36,117 nucleotides of DNA, taken from NCBI GenBank assembly GCA_015063235.1, contig SUSW01000015.1:1-36117 (forward strand), given 5' to 3'. Of the stretch, positions 16,595-25,301 are shown piece by piece. Below the pieces are notes generated by a model that was not told the DNA's origin, did no database searches, and saw only the letters and a program-made list of their open reading frames with translations. Each line of letters begins with the position of its first letter. Position 1 is the first letter of the stretch. This DNA is from Thermoplasmata archaeon. Lineage in GTDB: Archaea; Thermoplasmatota; Thermoplasmata; Methanomassiliicoccales; Methanomethylophilaceae. Position numbers and translations under genes: made by a program.

Positions 16595-18245
16595 AGGAGT
16601 CGATCTGACAATATTCGCCTTCATGACGTTGGTATTTGTCATCATCACGCTTCTACTCGGATGGTATGGTTACAGGAATACGAAGAACAACGAGCAGTTC
16701 CTTCTCGGGCGTAACAAGACCAATCCGTTGATCATCGCCCTCTCGTATGGAGCCACATTCCTCAGCGCGTCCGCAGTTATCGGATTCGGCGGTCAGACGG
16801 CCGTCCATGGGATGTCCCTGATGTGGCTGTGCTTCCTGAATCTTTTTGCGGGTCTCGTCGTTGCCTTCCTCATTTTCGGTAAGAGGACCAGGAGATTGGG
16901 AAGGAAGCTCGGAGCAGCAACTTTTGCCGATTTCCTCGGTAAGGTTTACGGCTCCAGAGGCATAAGAGTATTCACAGCTGTTCTCATCCTGGTCATGATG
17001 CCAATTTACGCCGCTGCCGTTCTCAAGGGCGGTGTGAACTCCTTAGCAGTCATCACAGGACTCACCGATTATTATAACGTCATTCTTATCGCACTCTCCG
17101 TAATTGTTGCTCTATACGTTGTATACGGAGGGATAATCGCCGTCATGTACAACGATGCTCTCCAGGCACTCATCATGTTCATAGGTATGGCCGTCATCGT
17201 CGTGGTCACATACAGTTACACAGGAGGAATCACTTCCGGTAACGAGGCCATGGTCAGCATATGGGAATCTAAGGTGTCCGAATTCTCCACTTTGGGGGTA
17301 GCTGACGGATTCAACGGGTGGACCGAATTCTCTACCTTCGGATCGAAGGAGTGGCTTACAGTGGTCACCACATTCATCATGGGTGTGGGTATCGGTGCAA
17401 TAACACAGCCTCAGCTTGCCGTAAGATACATGTCTGCCAAGAGCGACAGGGATCTTAACAAATCCCTTCTGATCGGTTCCATATTCATCTTCATCGTTGT
17501 TGGTGCTGCATACACCATCGGGCCGCTCACCAATGTTTATTTCTTCAACGAACACGGCGGACTCACATCCTTCCAATACATTTCGAGTCTCGGATTGGGA
17601 ACCGATTTCATCATTCCCCAGTTCATCCTGGAGATCTTCAACGATGTCACATTCGGCGAGATATTCGTTTCGTTGTTCCTGCTCTCGCTCATCTGCGCTT
17701 GTATCTCCACCATCAGTGCACTGATGCACACGATCGGTGTTTCAGGCGGATACGATCTCTTCTCTGTTTACAAGAACAGGAAGTACAAGACAAACGGCGA
17801 TGCACAGTCGGTCAATATCAACAGGGTATTCATCGTCATATTCATGGTACTGGTCGTAGTGTACTGCTATCTGATGCCCAAAGACATAATCGCCAAGGCA
17901 ACATCCATCTTCATGGGTCTGACTGCTGCAGCTCTGCTCCCGGCATACTTCCATTGCCTCTACTCCAAGAAACCTGACAAGCTTGCCGCTATCATCAGTA
18001 TCTCTGTTGGTTCAATTACATATGCGTTCAGTGCATTGTTCATCAACAAAGGGATGAGCATATTCCTGCCTGTCTGCGAATGGATATCGGGTCAGCCAGT
18101 GCTATTCCCGGATTCGACGATTGCCTACATCGATCCTTTGGTCCTATCGCTGCCTCTTTCGGTGATTGCGCTCGTACTAACAATAATTGTAAATAAAAAC
18201 AGACTAATAAAGGACCAGGACATAAGTCCGAGTGAGGATCTGTAA
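16587..18245 (+). CDS. Sodium:solute symporter family transporter
   Basis: A 552-residue, 13-helix transporter of the SSS family. The N-terminal YGYRNTKNNEQFLLGRNK and SYGATFLSASAVIGFGG sequences match the family core, where an unwound helix 1 and helix 8 bind substrate and Na+. The substrate cannot be told from sequence; relatives carry proline, pantothenate, acetate and others. It is preceded by the small accessory peptide and followed with TAATG overlap by a winged-helix protein. The two operator-like sites upstream suggest it is conditionally expressed. Confidence 0.9.
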   Translation: MTEGVDLTIFAFMTLVFVIITLLLGWYGYRNTKNNEQFLLGRNKTNPLIIALSYGATFLSASAVIGFGGQTAVHGMSLMWLCFLNLFAGLVVAFLIFGKRTRRLGRKLGAATFADFLGKVYGSRGIRVFTAVLILVMMPIYAAAVLKGGVNSLAVITGLTDYYNVILIALSVIVALYVVYGGIIAVMYNDALQALIMFIGMAVIVVVTYSYTGGITSGNEAMVSIWESKVSEFSTLGVADGFNGWTEFSTFGSKEWLTVVTTFIMGVGIGAITQPQLAVRYMSAKSDRDLNKSLLIGSIFIFIVVGAAYTIGPLTNVYFFNEHGGLTSFQYISSLGLGTDFIIPQFILEIFNDVTFGEIFVSLFLLSLICACISTISALMHTIGVSGGYDLFSVYKNRKYKTNGDAQSVNINRVFIVIFMVLVVVYCYLMPKDIIAKATSIFMGLTAAALLPAYFHCLYSKKPDKLAAIISISVGSITYAFSALFINKGMSIFLPVCEWISGQPVLFPDSTIAYIDPLVLSLPLSVIALVLTIIVNKNRLIKDQDISPSEDL

Positions 18246-18529
18246 TGAGTGGGGCTGTCGACATCAACGTGCTTGCTTTCGAAGAGAAGCATCTGATATC
18301 AATCATGATGTTCCTGTCAATGAATGGAGAATGCCGTAAAATCGAGATTTATGAGAACGTCTCTTCAAATCCTCGTATTCCAGACAAGTTGGATCGTTTG
18401 GAGGCTCTGGGTCTGATCACACAGACGCCCAGGTCAGACTCCAGGTCCATCACCATCGGCCTCACCGAGAAGGGAAAGATTGTTGCGGCCCACTTCGTAG
18501 AACTTGACAAGATCATCAAGAATATCTGA
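18245..18529 (+). CDS. Winged-helix DNA-binding protein, possible cassette regulator
   Basis: The 94-residue sequence has a helix-turn-helix (about residues 30-65, ending LDRLEALGLIT) and a beta wing (RSDSRSITIGLTEKGKIVA), typical of MarR/ArsR-like archaeal regulators. It overlaps the symporter stop by one base (TAATG), so it belongs to the cassette. It is the natural candidate to bind the paired sites at 16376 and 16432, but that is inference. Confidence 0.75.
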   Translation: MSGAVDINVLAFEEKHLISIMMFLSMNGECRKIEIYENVSSNPRIPDKLDRLEALGLITQTPRSDSRSITIGLTEKGKIVAAHFVELDKIIKNI

Positions 18530-18600
18530 AACCATTGCCGGAGCCATCCGGCACTATACTTTCACATACTGCTAAGTATCATCTAACCATACCACCGCCT

Positions 18601-19407
18601 ATGCAGGAGAAGGCCCTGGAATTAAGGAACGTATCCGTCGTCAGAGACGGAGTCCATATCCTCAGTTCGATAGATATCGACATCTTCCGGGGCGAAAACG
18701 TTGCTATCATAGGGGCCAACGGTTCCGGTAAAACAACTCTTATCAAACTCCTGCGCGGAGAGATCCGTCCATATTTCGAAGAAAAGGACCCTCCTATTAT
18801 GAGGTTATTCGGTTCGGACAGGTGGAATCTATTCGATATACGCAGCCGTATGGGCGTCGTATCCATGGATCTTCAGAATTTGTTCGATGAATCAATCACT
18901 GTATCCGATGTCATCTGTTCAGGTTTCTTCAGCAGCATCGACGTCTTCCGCGGTATGACCGTCACCGATGAGATGAGGGCAAAGGCGGCTTCCGTAGCTT
19001 ATGTTATGGGTATTGATGGCATCCTGTCCCGCTCAATCGGCTGTCTGTCCTTGGGCGAGTTACGCAGGGCGCTGATAGCCAGGGCAATGGTCTCAGATCC
19101 GGAGATGCTCGTTCTGGACGAGCCAATGACTGGTCTGGACATAGTAATGCAATCCAAATTCAGGAGGATGTTCGACATCCTAATTCGCTCGGGCGTGAGC
19201 ATTGTCATGATAACACATGACCTCTCCGACATACCGTCTTCAGTCGACCGTATCGTCGCTATGAAAGAGGGCCGTATCCTGATGGATGGGCCGAAGGGAA
19301 AGGTTCTTACCGATCGCAACATCTCCGAAGTATTCGGAGAAAGTATTAAGGTCATACAGGATAACGGGTCCTACAGCATGCATCTTGTGGAGGGGGGAGA
19401 GAATTGA
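18601..19407 (+). CDS. ABC transporter ATPase domain protein, orphan
   Basis: A 268-residue ATP-binding cassette protein. It has Walker A GANGSGKTT, signature CLSLGELRR (LSLGE in place of LSGGQ), Walker B LVLDEPMTGLD and switch His in MITHDL. I chose ATG 18601, where the domain begins (ALELRNVSVVRDG); a longer frame back to TTG 18535 has no start signal. No permease gene adjoins it, so either the partner is encoded elsewhere or the protein acts without one. Its TGA overlaps the TTG start of the next gene by 3 bases. Confidence 0.85.
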   Translation: MQEKALELRNVSVVRDGVHILSSIDIDIFRGENVAIIGANGSGKTTLIKLLRGEIRPYFEEKDPPIMRLFGSDRWNLFDIRSRMGVVSMDLQNLFDESITVSDVICSGFFSSIDVFRGMTVTDEMRAKAASVAYVMGIDGILSRSIGCLSLGELRRALIARAMVSDPEMLVLDEPMTGLDIVMQSKFRRMFDILIRSGVSIVMITHDLSDIPSSVDRIVAMKEGRILMDGPKGKVLTDRNISEVFGESIKVIQDNGSYSMHLVEGGEN

Positions 19408-19904
19408 AACAGATATGTTCTGGCTGCGGATCGGAGATTCCCGAAGGCAGCGATTTCTGCTACGCTTGCGGAGCCTGGGCGAAGAACTCCTACAAGGTCA
19501 ACGACGAAGGCACGATACTCTATCTCCAATATTGCATGAAGTGCGGAAAGGAACTTGTGCCGGGTGCAGAATATTGTTCCCACTGCGGAGCAAAGACCAA
19601 GGATTCCGAGATACCCATCAACATCAACAGGAGCAAGAAGCTCAAGATGACCAACCTGGACTTCGTCGCCATCCTTCTTGCTGTCGTCCCCGGACTGTTC
19701 AATATCTTCGGGCTCGGACAGGTCATTCAGAGGAGATGGTCCAAGGCGTTCGTCTACGTCTGTGCAACCGCTATCTTCCTTTACATCTATCCTGCGATGA
19801 TGGAATCCTCTAACGGCCGTGTCATCATGATCGCCCTGCAGATCGGTTTCTTCATCATGTCGGTACTTGATGTGTTCAAATGTATCGCAACAAAGGGGGC
19901 ATGA
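19404..19904 (+). CDS. Double zinc-ribbon membrane protein
   Basis: A 166-residue protein starting at TTG 19404, supported by the purine-rich GGAGGGGGGAG just upstream. Two zinc ribbons are seen: C-x2-C...C-x2-C at residues 5-22 and again at 44-61. Two or three membrane helices follow. Small zinc-ribbon membrane proteins of this layout are common and uncharacterised. It overlaps the ABC ATPase end and stops one base before the rfcL ATG, so it is part of the same transcript. Confidence 0.75.
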   Translation: MKQICSGCGSEIPEGSDFCYACGAWAKNSYKVNDEGTILYLQYCMKCGKELVPGAEYCSHCGAKTKDSEIPININRSKKLKMTNLDFVAILLAVVPGLFNIFGLGQVIQRRWSKAFVYVCATAIFLYIYPAMMESSNGRVIMIALQIGFFIMSVLDVFKCIATKGA

Positions 19905-19905
19905 C

Positions 19906-21354
19906 ATGGACTGGACGGAGAAGTACAGGCCGCAGTCTCTCGACGAGGTCATAGGGAATCCTGCCGCTGTGAATACTCTGAGACAGTGGGCCGAGTCCTG
20001 GAACAACGGTATACCTGCTATGAGAGCGGTTGTCCTGATAGGCACGCCGGGAATAGGCAAGACCACCTCCGCAGAAGCCCTGGCCAGAGACATGGGCTGG
20101 TCAATCATCGAGATGAACGCTTCCGATCAGCGTACCGGGCAGGCCATAGAGGATGTCGCCATCAGGGGGTCCAGATTCAACACGTTCTCCGATGACGGCT
20201 CGTATCTAGATACAGGAAAAGGGCAGCGCAAGCTAATAGTTCTTGACGAGGCCGATAATTTCTTCGGGAACTCGGACAGGGGTGCGATCCCTGTCATTAC
20301 AAAGCTGATCAAAGAGACCCTACAGCCTGTGATCTTGATAGTCAACGACTTCTACGAACTGTCGAGGAAATGCAGTGCGGCCAAGACCAACACCGTTCAG
20401 ATAACCTTCCAGAGACCTAAAGCAATGTCCGTCGTGAAGGCATTGAACAGGATTGCGGAGAAGGAAGGGAAGACCGTTGATCCCGATGCAATGGACATCA
20501 TAGCCGAGAAGGCCAACGGCGATATGCGTGCAGCCGTGAGGAATCTGGAAGCACTCTGTCTCGGCACAGATCATGTCACAGCAGAGATGGCCGAAGGCAT
20601 TTCCGCACGCGACAAGCGCAGCGATATGTACGCCCTGATGTCCGCCATATTCAGGTCGCAGGATGCGATGAAGGCACGCCGTGTGATGATGGACGTCGAT
20701 GCCGATCCCGAAGAGGTCAGTCTGTGGGTCGACGAGAACCTCCCATATGAATACCTTGACACCGGGGATCTAGTCAGGGGCTATGAGAAACTCTCACGTG
20801 CAGACATCTATCTGGGAAGGGTCAGAAACCGCCAGTACTACGGATTATGGTCCTATGCAGGCGATATGATGACTGCCGGTGTCAACACAGCCCGTATGTC
20901 CGGCAGATTCTCACATGACCGTCTGCATTTCCCATCGTATCTTTCCAAGATGTCGAGGAGCAAGGCGGCCCGTTCCCTGAGGAAGTCCATATGCCTCAAG
21001 CTGGCGATATACCTCCATACCTCGACAAAGAGGGTGGATCTCGACATACTGCCATACATCAAGAATCTCCTGGCTAACGATACGGAGATGCGTGTCATCA
21101 TCACAAAGGAGCTGGAGCTAGAACCCGAGGAGCTGGGTTTCCTGCTTGACAAGAAGCCTGATTCCAAGGATGTCAAGGCCGTATTCGCCGCGATCGAGGA
21201 AGAAACGGCTCAGAGGATGGAATCCAGGAAATCGTCGGCCAAGGCCGAGATAAAAACTGCCGAGCCAGTACCCGAACCCGTTGAACAGATGAAGCCCGTG
21301 AAGAAGCCTGTAGCGGATAAGAAGAAGAATCAGGCAAGCCTTTTCGATTTCTGA
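19906..21354 (+). CDS. rfcL: Replication factor C large subunit
   Basis: Clamp-loader subunit that, with RfcS, opens and loads the PCNA ring on primer junctions. The 482-residue protein starts at ATG 19906 (MDWTEKYRP, the canonical opening). Walker A GTPGIGKTT is at residues 46-54 and Walker B LDEAD at 113-117. The C-terminal domain follows, then a charged linker. The last residues QASLFDF form a PCNA-interacting PIP box (Q-x2-L-F-x-F). No rfcS is in the window. GGGGG precedes the start, and TGA-GGTGG at its end forms the Shine-Dalgarno of taw1. Confidence 0.95.
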   Translation: MDWTEKYRPQSLDEVIGNPAAVNTLRQWAESWNNGIPAMRAVVLIGTPGIGKTTSAEALARDMGWSIIEMNASDQRTGQAIEDVAIRGSRFNTFSDDGSYLDTGKGQRKLIVLDEADNFFGNSDRGAIPVITKLIKETLQPVILIVNDFYELSRKCSAAKTNTVQITFQRPKAMSVVKALNRIAEKEGKTVDPDAMDIIAEKANGDMRAAVRNLEALCLGTDHVTAEMAEGISARDKRSDMYALMSAIFRSQDAMKARRVMMDVDADPEEVSLWVDENLPYEYLDTGDLVRGYEKLSRADIYLGRVRNRQYYGLWSYAGDMMTAGVNTARMSGRFSHDRLHFPSYLSKMSRSKAARSLRKSICLKLAIYLHTSTKRVDLDILPYIKNLLANDTEMRVIITKELELEPEELGFLLDKKPDSKDVKAVFAAIEEETAQRMESRKSSAKAEIKTAEPVPEPVEQMKPVKKPVADKKKNQASLFDF

Positions 21355-21363
21355 GGTGGCCGT

Positions 21364-22299
21364 ATGGATGAGAACTACCGGAACCTTCTGATAAAACAGC
21401 AATACAGGCTGTACAACGATCACGCTGCAGTCAAACTGTGTCACTGGATGAAGGAGAGCATGCTCCATGAGCGCCATTGCTACAAGCAGGATTTCTACGG
21501 TATCGAGAGCCACAGATGCCTTCAGATGACTCCAGCAATCAATGAATGCAGCCATCTTTGCACGTTCTGCTGGAGGGTCCAGAACAATGATTACGAGGTC
21601 AAGGACTGGGCTGAGCCGAAGGATATGCTGGATGCCCTGATCAACGAGCAGCGCAAGCTCATTCAGGGATTCAAAGGAGATCCCAGATGCGATCCCCAGA
21701 GGTTCCAGGAAGCCATGAATCCCAATCAGGTAGCTATATCTCTTGCAGGCGAGCCCATTACATACCCCTATCTTTCGGATTTCATCAAGGAATGCCATTC
21801 CCGCGGGATGACCACCTTCTTGGTCACCAACGGGACGTATCCGGAAAGGCTTGAGGCCCTGGAAGAGCTTCCGTGCAAGACCTATGTTACCGTTGCGGCC
21901 CCCAATGAGGAGATATACAAGAAGGTCTGCCGTCCCAAGATCAAGGACGGGTGGCAGAAACTTATGAGGACTCTGGAGCTCATGCCATCTTTGAATACAG
22001 GTACGGTCATCCGCCACACTCTGGTAAAGGGCCATAATCTGGGGTGGATCGATGATTACGCCCGTTTGGACAACATCGCGGAACCGGAACTCATCGAGCC
22101 GAAGGGGTATGTGTTCGTAGGCGGTTCCAGGCAACGTCTTTCCATGGATTGCATGCCTTCATTCAAAGAAATAACCGATTTTGCAAATGAGTTGGGACCC
22201 AAGGTGGGGATGGAGATCATCCGTCAGAGGGAGGACAGCCGTGTCGTCCTTCTTGGCCACCCGGGTCAGGAGCTCGATGTGCGCAAGCTGAGGTCCTGA
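21364..22299 (+). CDS. taw1: 4-demethylwyosine synthase (TYW1/Taw1)
   Basis: Radical SAM enzyme that condenses pyruvate with N1-methylguanosine-37 of tRNA-Phe to make the tricyclic wyosine core. The cluster motif C-x3-C-x2-C is at residues 62-69 (CSHLCTFCW). Additional Cys residues at the N terminus (26, 39, 52) fit the second iron-sulfur cluster of the family. Other family blocks are SLAGEPITYP, VTNGTYPE and the long C-terminal domain. The length of 311 is typical for archaea. It follows rfcL by 9 bases. Confidence 0.94.
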   Translation: MDENYRNLLIKQQYRLYNDHAAVKLCHWMKESMLHERHCYKQDFYGIESHRCLQMTPAINECSHLCTFCWRVQNNDYEVKDWAEPKDMLDALINEQRKLIQGFKGDPRCDPQRFQEAMNPNQVAISLAGEPITYPYLSDFIKECHSRGMTTFLVTNGTYPERLEALEELPCKTYVTVAAPNEEIYKKVCRPKIKDGWQKLMRTLELMPSLNTGTVIRHTLVKGHNLGWIDDYARLDNIAEPELIEPKGYVFVGGSRQRLSMDCMPSFKEITDFANELGPKVGMEIIRQREDSRVVLLGHPGQELDVRKLRS

Positions 22300-22305
22300 T
22301 GAGAA

Positions 22306-22587
22306 TCAGAACTTGATCACGCCTGTCGCGAAGAGGCAGACGATGGCTATTATGTGCACGGCGAGGAAGATGTAAACCAACTTGAACTTGATCTTCTGTG
22401 TTTTGTGCCTTACTGCAAGCATCCCTGCCGTAGCCCCGAAGGGTCCCAGAAGGGCCAGGAAGAGGAGTGTGGATTCTCTTGTCCTCCACTGATCGTTCAT
22501 CGCCTTGTGCTTATCCCACACAAACACCAGGAAAGCGATGATGTTCAGCACCGCATAGATGGCTAACCCTATGAACAGATAGTTCAT
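22306..22587 (-). CDS. DUF1294 family small membrane protein
   Basis: A 93-residue protein with three hydrophobic helices and the family blocks VWDKHKA, WRTRESTLL, LLGPFGATAGML and RHKTQKIKF. Function is unknown. It is expressed from the flavodoxin-like gene, whose TGA stop lies in the GGAATGATATC element before this ATG. It is convergent with taw1, with six bases between the two stops. Confidence 0.85.
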   Translation of the reverse strand: MNYLFIGLAIYAVLNIIAFLVFVWDKHKAMNDQWRTRESTLLFLALLGPFGATAGMLAVRHKTQKIKFKLVYIFLAVHIIAIVCLFATGVIKF

Positions 22588-22591
22588 GATA

Positions 22592-22999
22592 TCATTCCAG
22601 TTTTGCTATGAAGTCATCAACAGCCGAGGGCAATCCAGATCCGTTCAGCTGTTCGGATTTCTTATTGAAGCAAACGACATCTGCGACACCTAGTGTTTCC
22701 GCTATGTTTTTGACCTGCTCTTCAGTCCTTTCATCCTCTTTGGAGATGATGACGTACAGATACGTCTTCTTCGTTTGGAGGACCTCTCTGTTGTTGGTCA
22801 CGAATTCTTTGACGAGCTTGTCAGGGGATCCGGTGTTGTTCGCAGTTCCCAGAATAACCGTATCATATGCATCCAGATTAAGCCTCATGAGGTCTTTGAG
22901 GTTGAATATGTCTGTGTTTGCCTTGATAGAAATATACTTGGCGATCGGCATGTTGCCTTTTGTGAGCAGACCGGTCGCGTAAATCAGTGCTTTTGCCAT
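22592..22999 (-). CDS. Flavodoxin-like domain protein
   Basis: A 135-residue protein that starts with a phosphate-loop-like segment (IYATGLLTKGNMPIAKYI), followed by DTVILGTANNTGSPDKLVKEF and YVIIS, as in flavodoxin-domain proteins of the Flavodoxin_5/HemG type. It probably binds FMN and carries electrons or reduces a small substrate. GAAGTGATGGG precedes the ATG. An AT-rich TATA-like element with a small inverted repeat (CCTTAT/ATAAGG, about 23040-23056) lies upstream. Confidence 0.72.
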   Translation of the reverse strand: MAKALIYATGLLTKGNMPIAKYISIKANTDIFNLKDLMRLNLDAYDTVILGTANNTGSPDKLVKEFVTNNREVLQTKKTYLYVIISKEDERTEEQVKNIAETLGVADVVCFNKKSEQLNGSGLPSAVDDFIAKLE

Positions 23000-23068
23000 C
23001 CCATCACTTCTGCTTCAGTAGCAGCATCGGGTGCATCTACCTTATTTTTTATAAGGTTTGGTCGGAAT

Positions 23069-23620
23069 TCAATGTCCCAGGGGCACCGGGGGCTGCTCGC
23101 CTTTGAAGTATCTCTCGACCACCTCGGGAGTTACCGTGGTGCACATGATCTCCGCCGCGTGGTTGCCTTCTTTGTCATAAGGGATGAGAGCATCCTTAGC
23201 CATATAGGGGAAGATGCCCCTCTCCGCTGCAGCGAAATAGGTGGTGGCCACACAGAACTCGGTGAGCATGCCTGCGAACAGGGCGCAGTCGATTTCATTC
23301 TCTTCAAGAATGTTCTCCAGATCAGTCTCTTTGAAGCAGTTCATGTGCTGCTTGTGGACAACGATGTCGGTATCCGCGGATACGATTCCGGGAAGCCATT
23401 CGTCTCCGTCATCGCCGTTGTAGCCGGTATGGGAGGAACCGTCGAAATGGATGAATATGACCGGAGCTCCGTGCCTTCTGAAGATATCAAGGAAGACATT
23501 GATGTTCCTAACTGCTGAGGACATCCTTTCCTCCCAGTCATCCGTATTCAGCGAGAATTTGCGCTGCGGATCTATCACAATCAGAGCAAGATGCTTGCCC
23601 CACACGTAGTCCCTTATCAT
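23069..23620 (-). CDS. Isochorismatase-like cysteine hydrolase
   Basis: A 183-residue enzyme of the family that includes isochorismatases and nicotinamidases. The catalytic triad can be placed: Asp17 (VIDPQRKF), Lys90 (VVHKQHMNCF) and Cys123 (EFCVATTYFAAAE). It probably hydrolyses an amide or vinyl-ether bond; the substrate is unknown. A TATA-like CGTATATCC about 20 bases before the ATG indicates a leaderless transcript. It is divergent from the secreted protein at 23734. Confidence 0.85.
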   Translation of the reverse strand: MIRDYVWGKHLALIVIDPQRKFSLNTDDWEERMSSAVRNINVFLDIFRRHGAPVIFIHFDGSSHTGYNGDDGDEWLPGIVSADTDIVVHKQHMNCFKETDLENILEENEIDCALFAGMLTEFCVATTYFAAAERGIFPYMAKDALIPYDKEGNHAAEIMCTTVTPEVVERYFKGEQPPVPLGH

Positions 23621-23733
23621 GCTGGATGAATGTGGATATACGTTAATACCGTTTGCTATGGGTGTTGACCTTTACACTAAGAATAAACAACCTTTGAATT
23701 AATTTAAATATGAATTCTCTATCGAGGTAATCG

Positions 23734-24432
23734 ATGTCCAGGAAGTTGTTACTCCTAGCTTTGGCCGTCGTATCATTCGCGGCGGTCTGCGTAAGCTTGG
23801 ATCTAGCGGCGGCTATGGACTCGGAAGCGGAGGCTGATCGCCCTACTGATCAGCAGGATAGGAACATGCCTGATCCGATGCGTGGTCACATGGAACCTCC
23901 CCGTGACAACCCGCCCATGGATGGTCCTAAGCCCCCCTGCACTTTGCAGGATCGCATGCCCCCCATGGACGGCGGAATGGATCTGCAGAAAAGAATCGAG
24001 CCAAGACCGGAACCGGGACAATTCGGCCCTAGGTCCGAGCAGCCTGAATATCAGCATGATGCTTCGCCGGAAGTGCTCTCAGCACATCTCAGGCCGATGA
24101 TCGACGGTGACATTTCCGAATTCGACCCCGGATTCGTCAAGGATGTCATTGACTATGCCATGGACAGTGGAATGGAGGAGATAGCAGAGCTGCTTATGAA
24201 GAAGCTAGCTGCCAATTACGAAGCCTACCTTCACACCATGATGAACATCGGAGCGATCGATACCCGTGCAAGCGGTTTCGACGATCATATGGATGAAGTA
24301 TCGGATTTCGAGCTCGTCGATGATGACGAAGAAGATCCTGAGGATCCTTTGCCCTTCTCAGAGCCCGCACCTTCTCAATACAATCCGTTCAGAGAGTTCT
24401 CTGAGCCCCGTTTCGCCCTTCTGGAGCTGTGA
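23734..24432 (+). CDS. Secreted Pro- and Asp-rich protein, unknown
   Basis: A 232-residue protein with a cleavable-looking signal peptide (residues 1-27, ending AAAM). A low-complexity stretch rich in Pro, Met, Asp and Arg follows (about 35-110), then a helical segment (about 115-170) and a very acidic tail. No known domain is recognised. GAGGTAATC precedes the ATG and a TATA-like AATTTAAATATG lies about 25 bases upstream. It may bind a cation or a surface polymer, but nothing in the sequence proves it. Confidence 0.65.
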   Translation: MSRKLLLLALAVVSFAAVCVSLDLAAAMDSEAEADRPTDQQDRNMPDPMRGHMEPPRDNPPMDGPKPPCTLQDRMPPMDGGMDLQKRIEPRPEPGQFGPRSEQPEYQHDASPEVLSAHLRPMIDGDISEFDPGFVKDVIDYAMDSGMEEIAELLMKKLAANYEAYLHTMMNIGAIDTRASGFDDHMDEVSDFELVDDDEEDPEDPLPFSEPAPSQYNPFREFSEPRFALLEL

Positions 24433-24434
24433 AC

Positions 24435-24452
24435 GTTCTGTATTAACAGAAC
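24435..24452. promoter_or_regulatory. Perfect inverted repeat before the VTC cassette
   Basis: GTTCTGT-ATTA-ACAGAAC is a perfect 7-base inverted repeat starting two bases after the preceding stop. It has no T-rich tail. The central TATTAA could be part of a TATA box, so the repeat may be an operator for the downstream cassette rather than a terminator. Confidence 0.4.
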
Positions 24453-24504
24453 CCGCACAATTGCGCATAAACCACAGAACACAGCCAACAAGGAAGGAAA
24501 AGAA

Positions 24505-24600
24505 ATGGGAAGAATAAACCAAGGAAATAAGCAACCGATACTATCAGTATCATCAGTTCATCTCATCTTTTCCGAAGCTGAAAAGCTTCAGAAGGGATGA
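24505..24600 (+). CDS. Small ORF leading the DUF4956-VTC cassette
   Basis: A 31-codon frame (MGRINQGNKQPILSV...) begins after the purine-rich AAGGAAGGAAAAG. It ends in GGA-TGA-TC, where the stop lies in the Shine-Dalgarno of the DUF4956 gene. A perfect hairpin, GAAGCT-GAAA-AGCTTC, spans its last codons. It could be a leader peptide tuning the cassette or chance; no family is recognised. Confidence 0.35.
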   Translation: MGRINQGNKQPILSVSSVHLIFSEAEKLQKG

Positions 24601-24605
24601 TCGGG

Positions 24606-25292
24606 ATGGGCAGCATATTCGACAGTCTGTTCGATTCCGTGGATTCAATGGGTCCGCAGGAATTCATAATATGTGTGTCAGCAGCCCTGGCCATAGGGTT
24701 CGTGATATCGGCCATCTACATGTTCAGGAACAATTACAGTAAGAGCTTCGCACTGACGATCGCGATCCTGCCTGCTATCGTTGCAGTAGTGATCATGGTA
24801 GTAAGCGGAGACATCGGAGCAGGAATAGCAGTAGCAGGAGCATTCAGTCTCGTAAGGTTCCGTTCAGCACCCGGCTCGGCGAAGGAGATCGTAATAATCT
24901 TCCTGGCCATGGCCACCGGTCTCCTCATCGGAATGGGATTCCTCGCATACGCAGCAATATTCGCAGTCATAATCGGCCTCGTTATTCTGGTCTGCAATAC
25001 CGTGAAGTTCACGGAGAAGAAGACAGAACAGGCGGAGAAGGTGCTCAGGGTAACTATCCCTGAAGACCTCGACTACTCATCAGACATAGACTCGGTTATA
25101 GACGAATACACCTCATCGATGGAGCTCGTCTCTGTCAAGACGGTGAACATGGGAAGCATGTTCAAGCTAACATACAACATAACACTGAAGGACCCTAGCA
25201 AGCAGAAAGAGCTCATGGATAAGATACGCGTAAGGAACGGCAATCTCGAGGTTGCACTCATGCGCAGGGATTTGGTGGAATCCAACCTGTGA
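24606..25292 (+). CDS. DUF4956 family membrane protein
   Basis: A 228-residue protein with about four membrane helices in the first 125 residues, including the family block GAFSLVRFRSAPGSAKEI, and a soluble C-terminal domain. The start is taken as ATG 24606 because GGGATGATC precedes it; ATG 24597, overlapping the small ORF stop, is possible. DUF4956 proteins travel with VTC-type polymerases and CotH-like or Cthe_2159-like surface proteins, exactly as here. The role is unproven; assembly or export of a surface polymer is a reasonable guess. Confidence 0.87.
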   Translation: MGSIFDSLFDSVDSMGPQEFIICVSAALAIGFVISAIYMFRNNYSKSFALTIAILPAIVAVVIMVVSGDIGAGIAVAGAFSLVRFRSAPGSAKEIVIIFLAMATGLLIGMGFLAYAAIFAVIIGLVILVCNTVKFTEKKTEQAEKVLRVTIPEDLDYSSDIDSVIDEYTSSMELVSVKTVNMGSMFKLTYNITLKDPSKQKELMDKIRVRNGNLEVALMRRDLVESNL

Positions 25293-25301
25293 GGTACTAC
25301 C

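Noticed and set aside
19867-19905. Longer N terminus of rfcL from TTG 19867
   Set aside because: The family opening MDWTEKYRP begins at ATG 19906; the extension overlaps the preceding gene and lacks a start signal.
21118-22134. 338-codon minus-strand ORF opposite rfcL and taw1
   Set aside because: It spans the junction of two well-recognised genes on the other strand, which marks it as a shadow.
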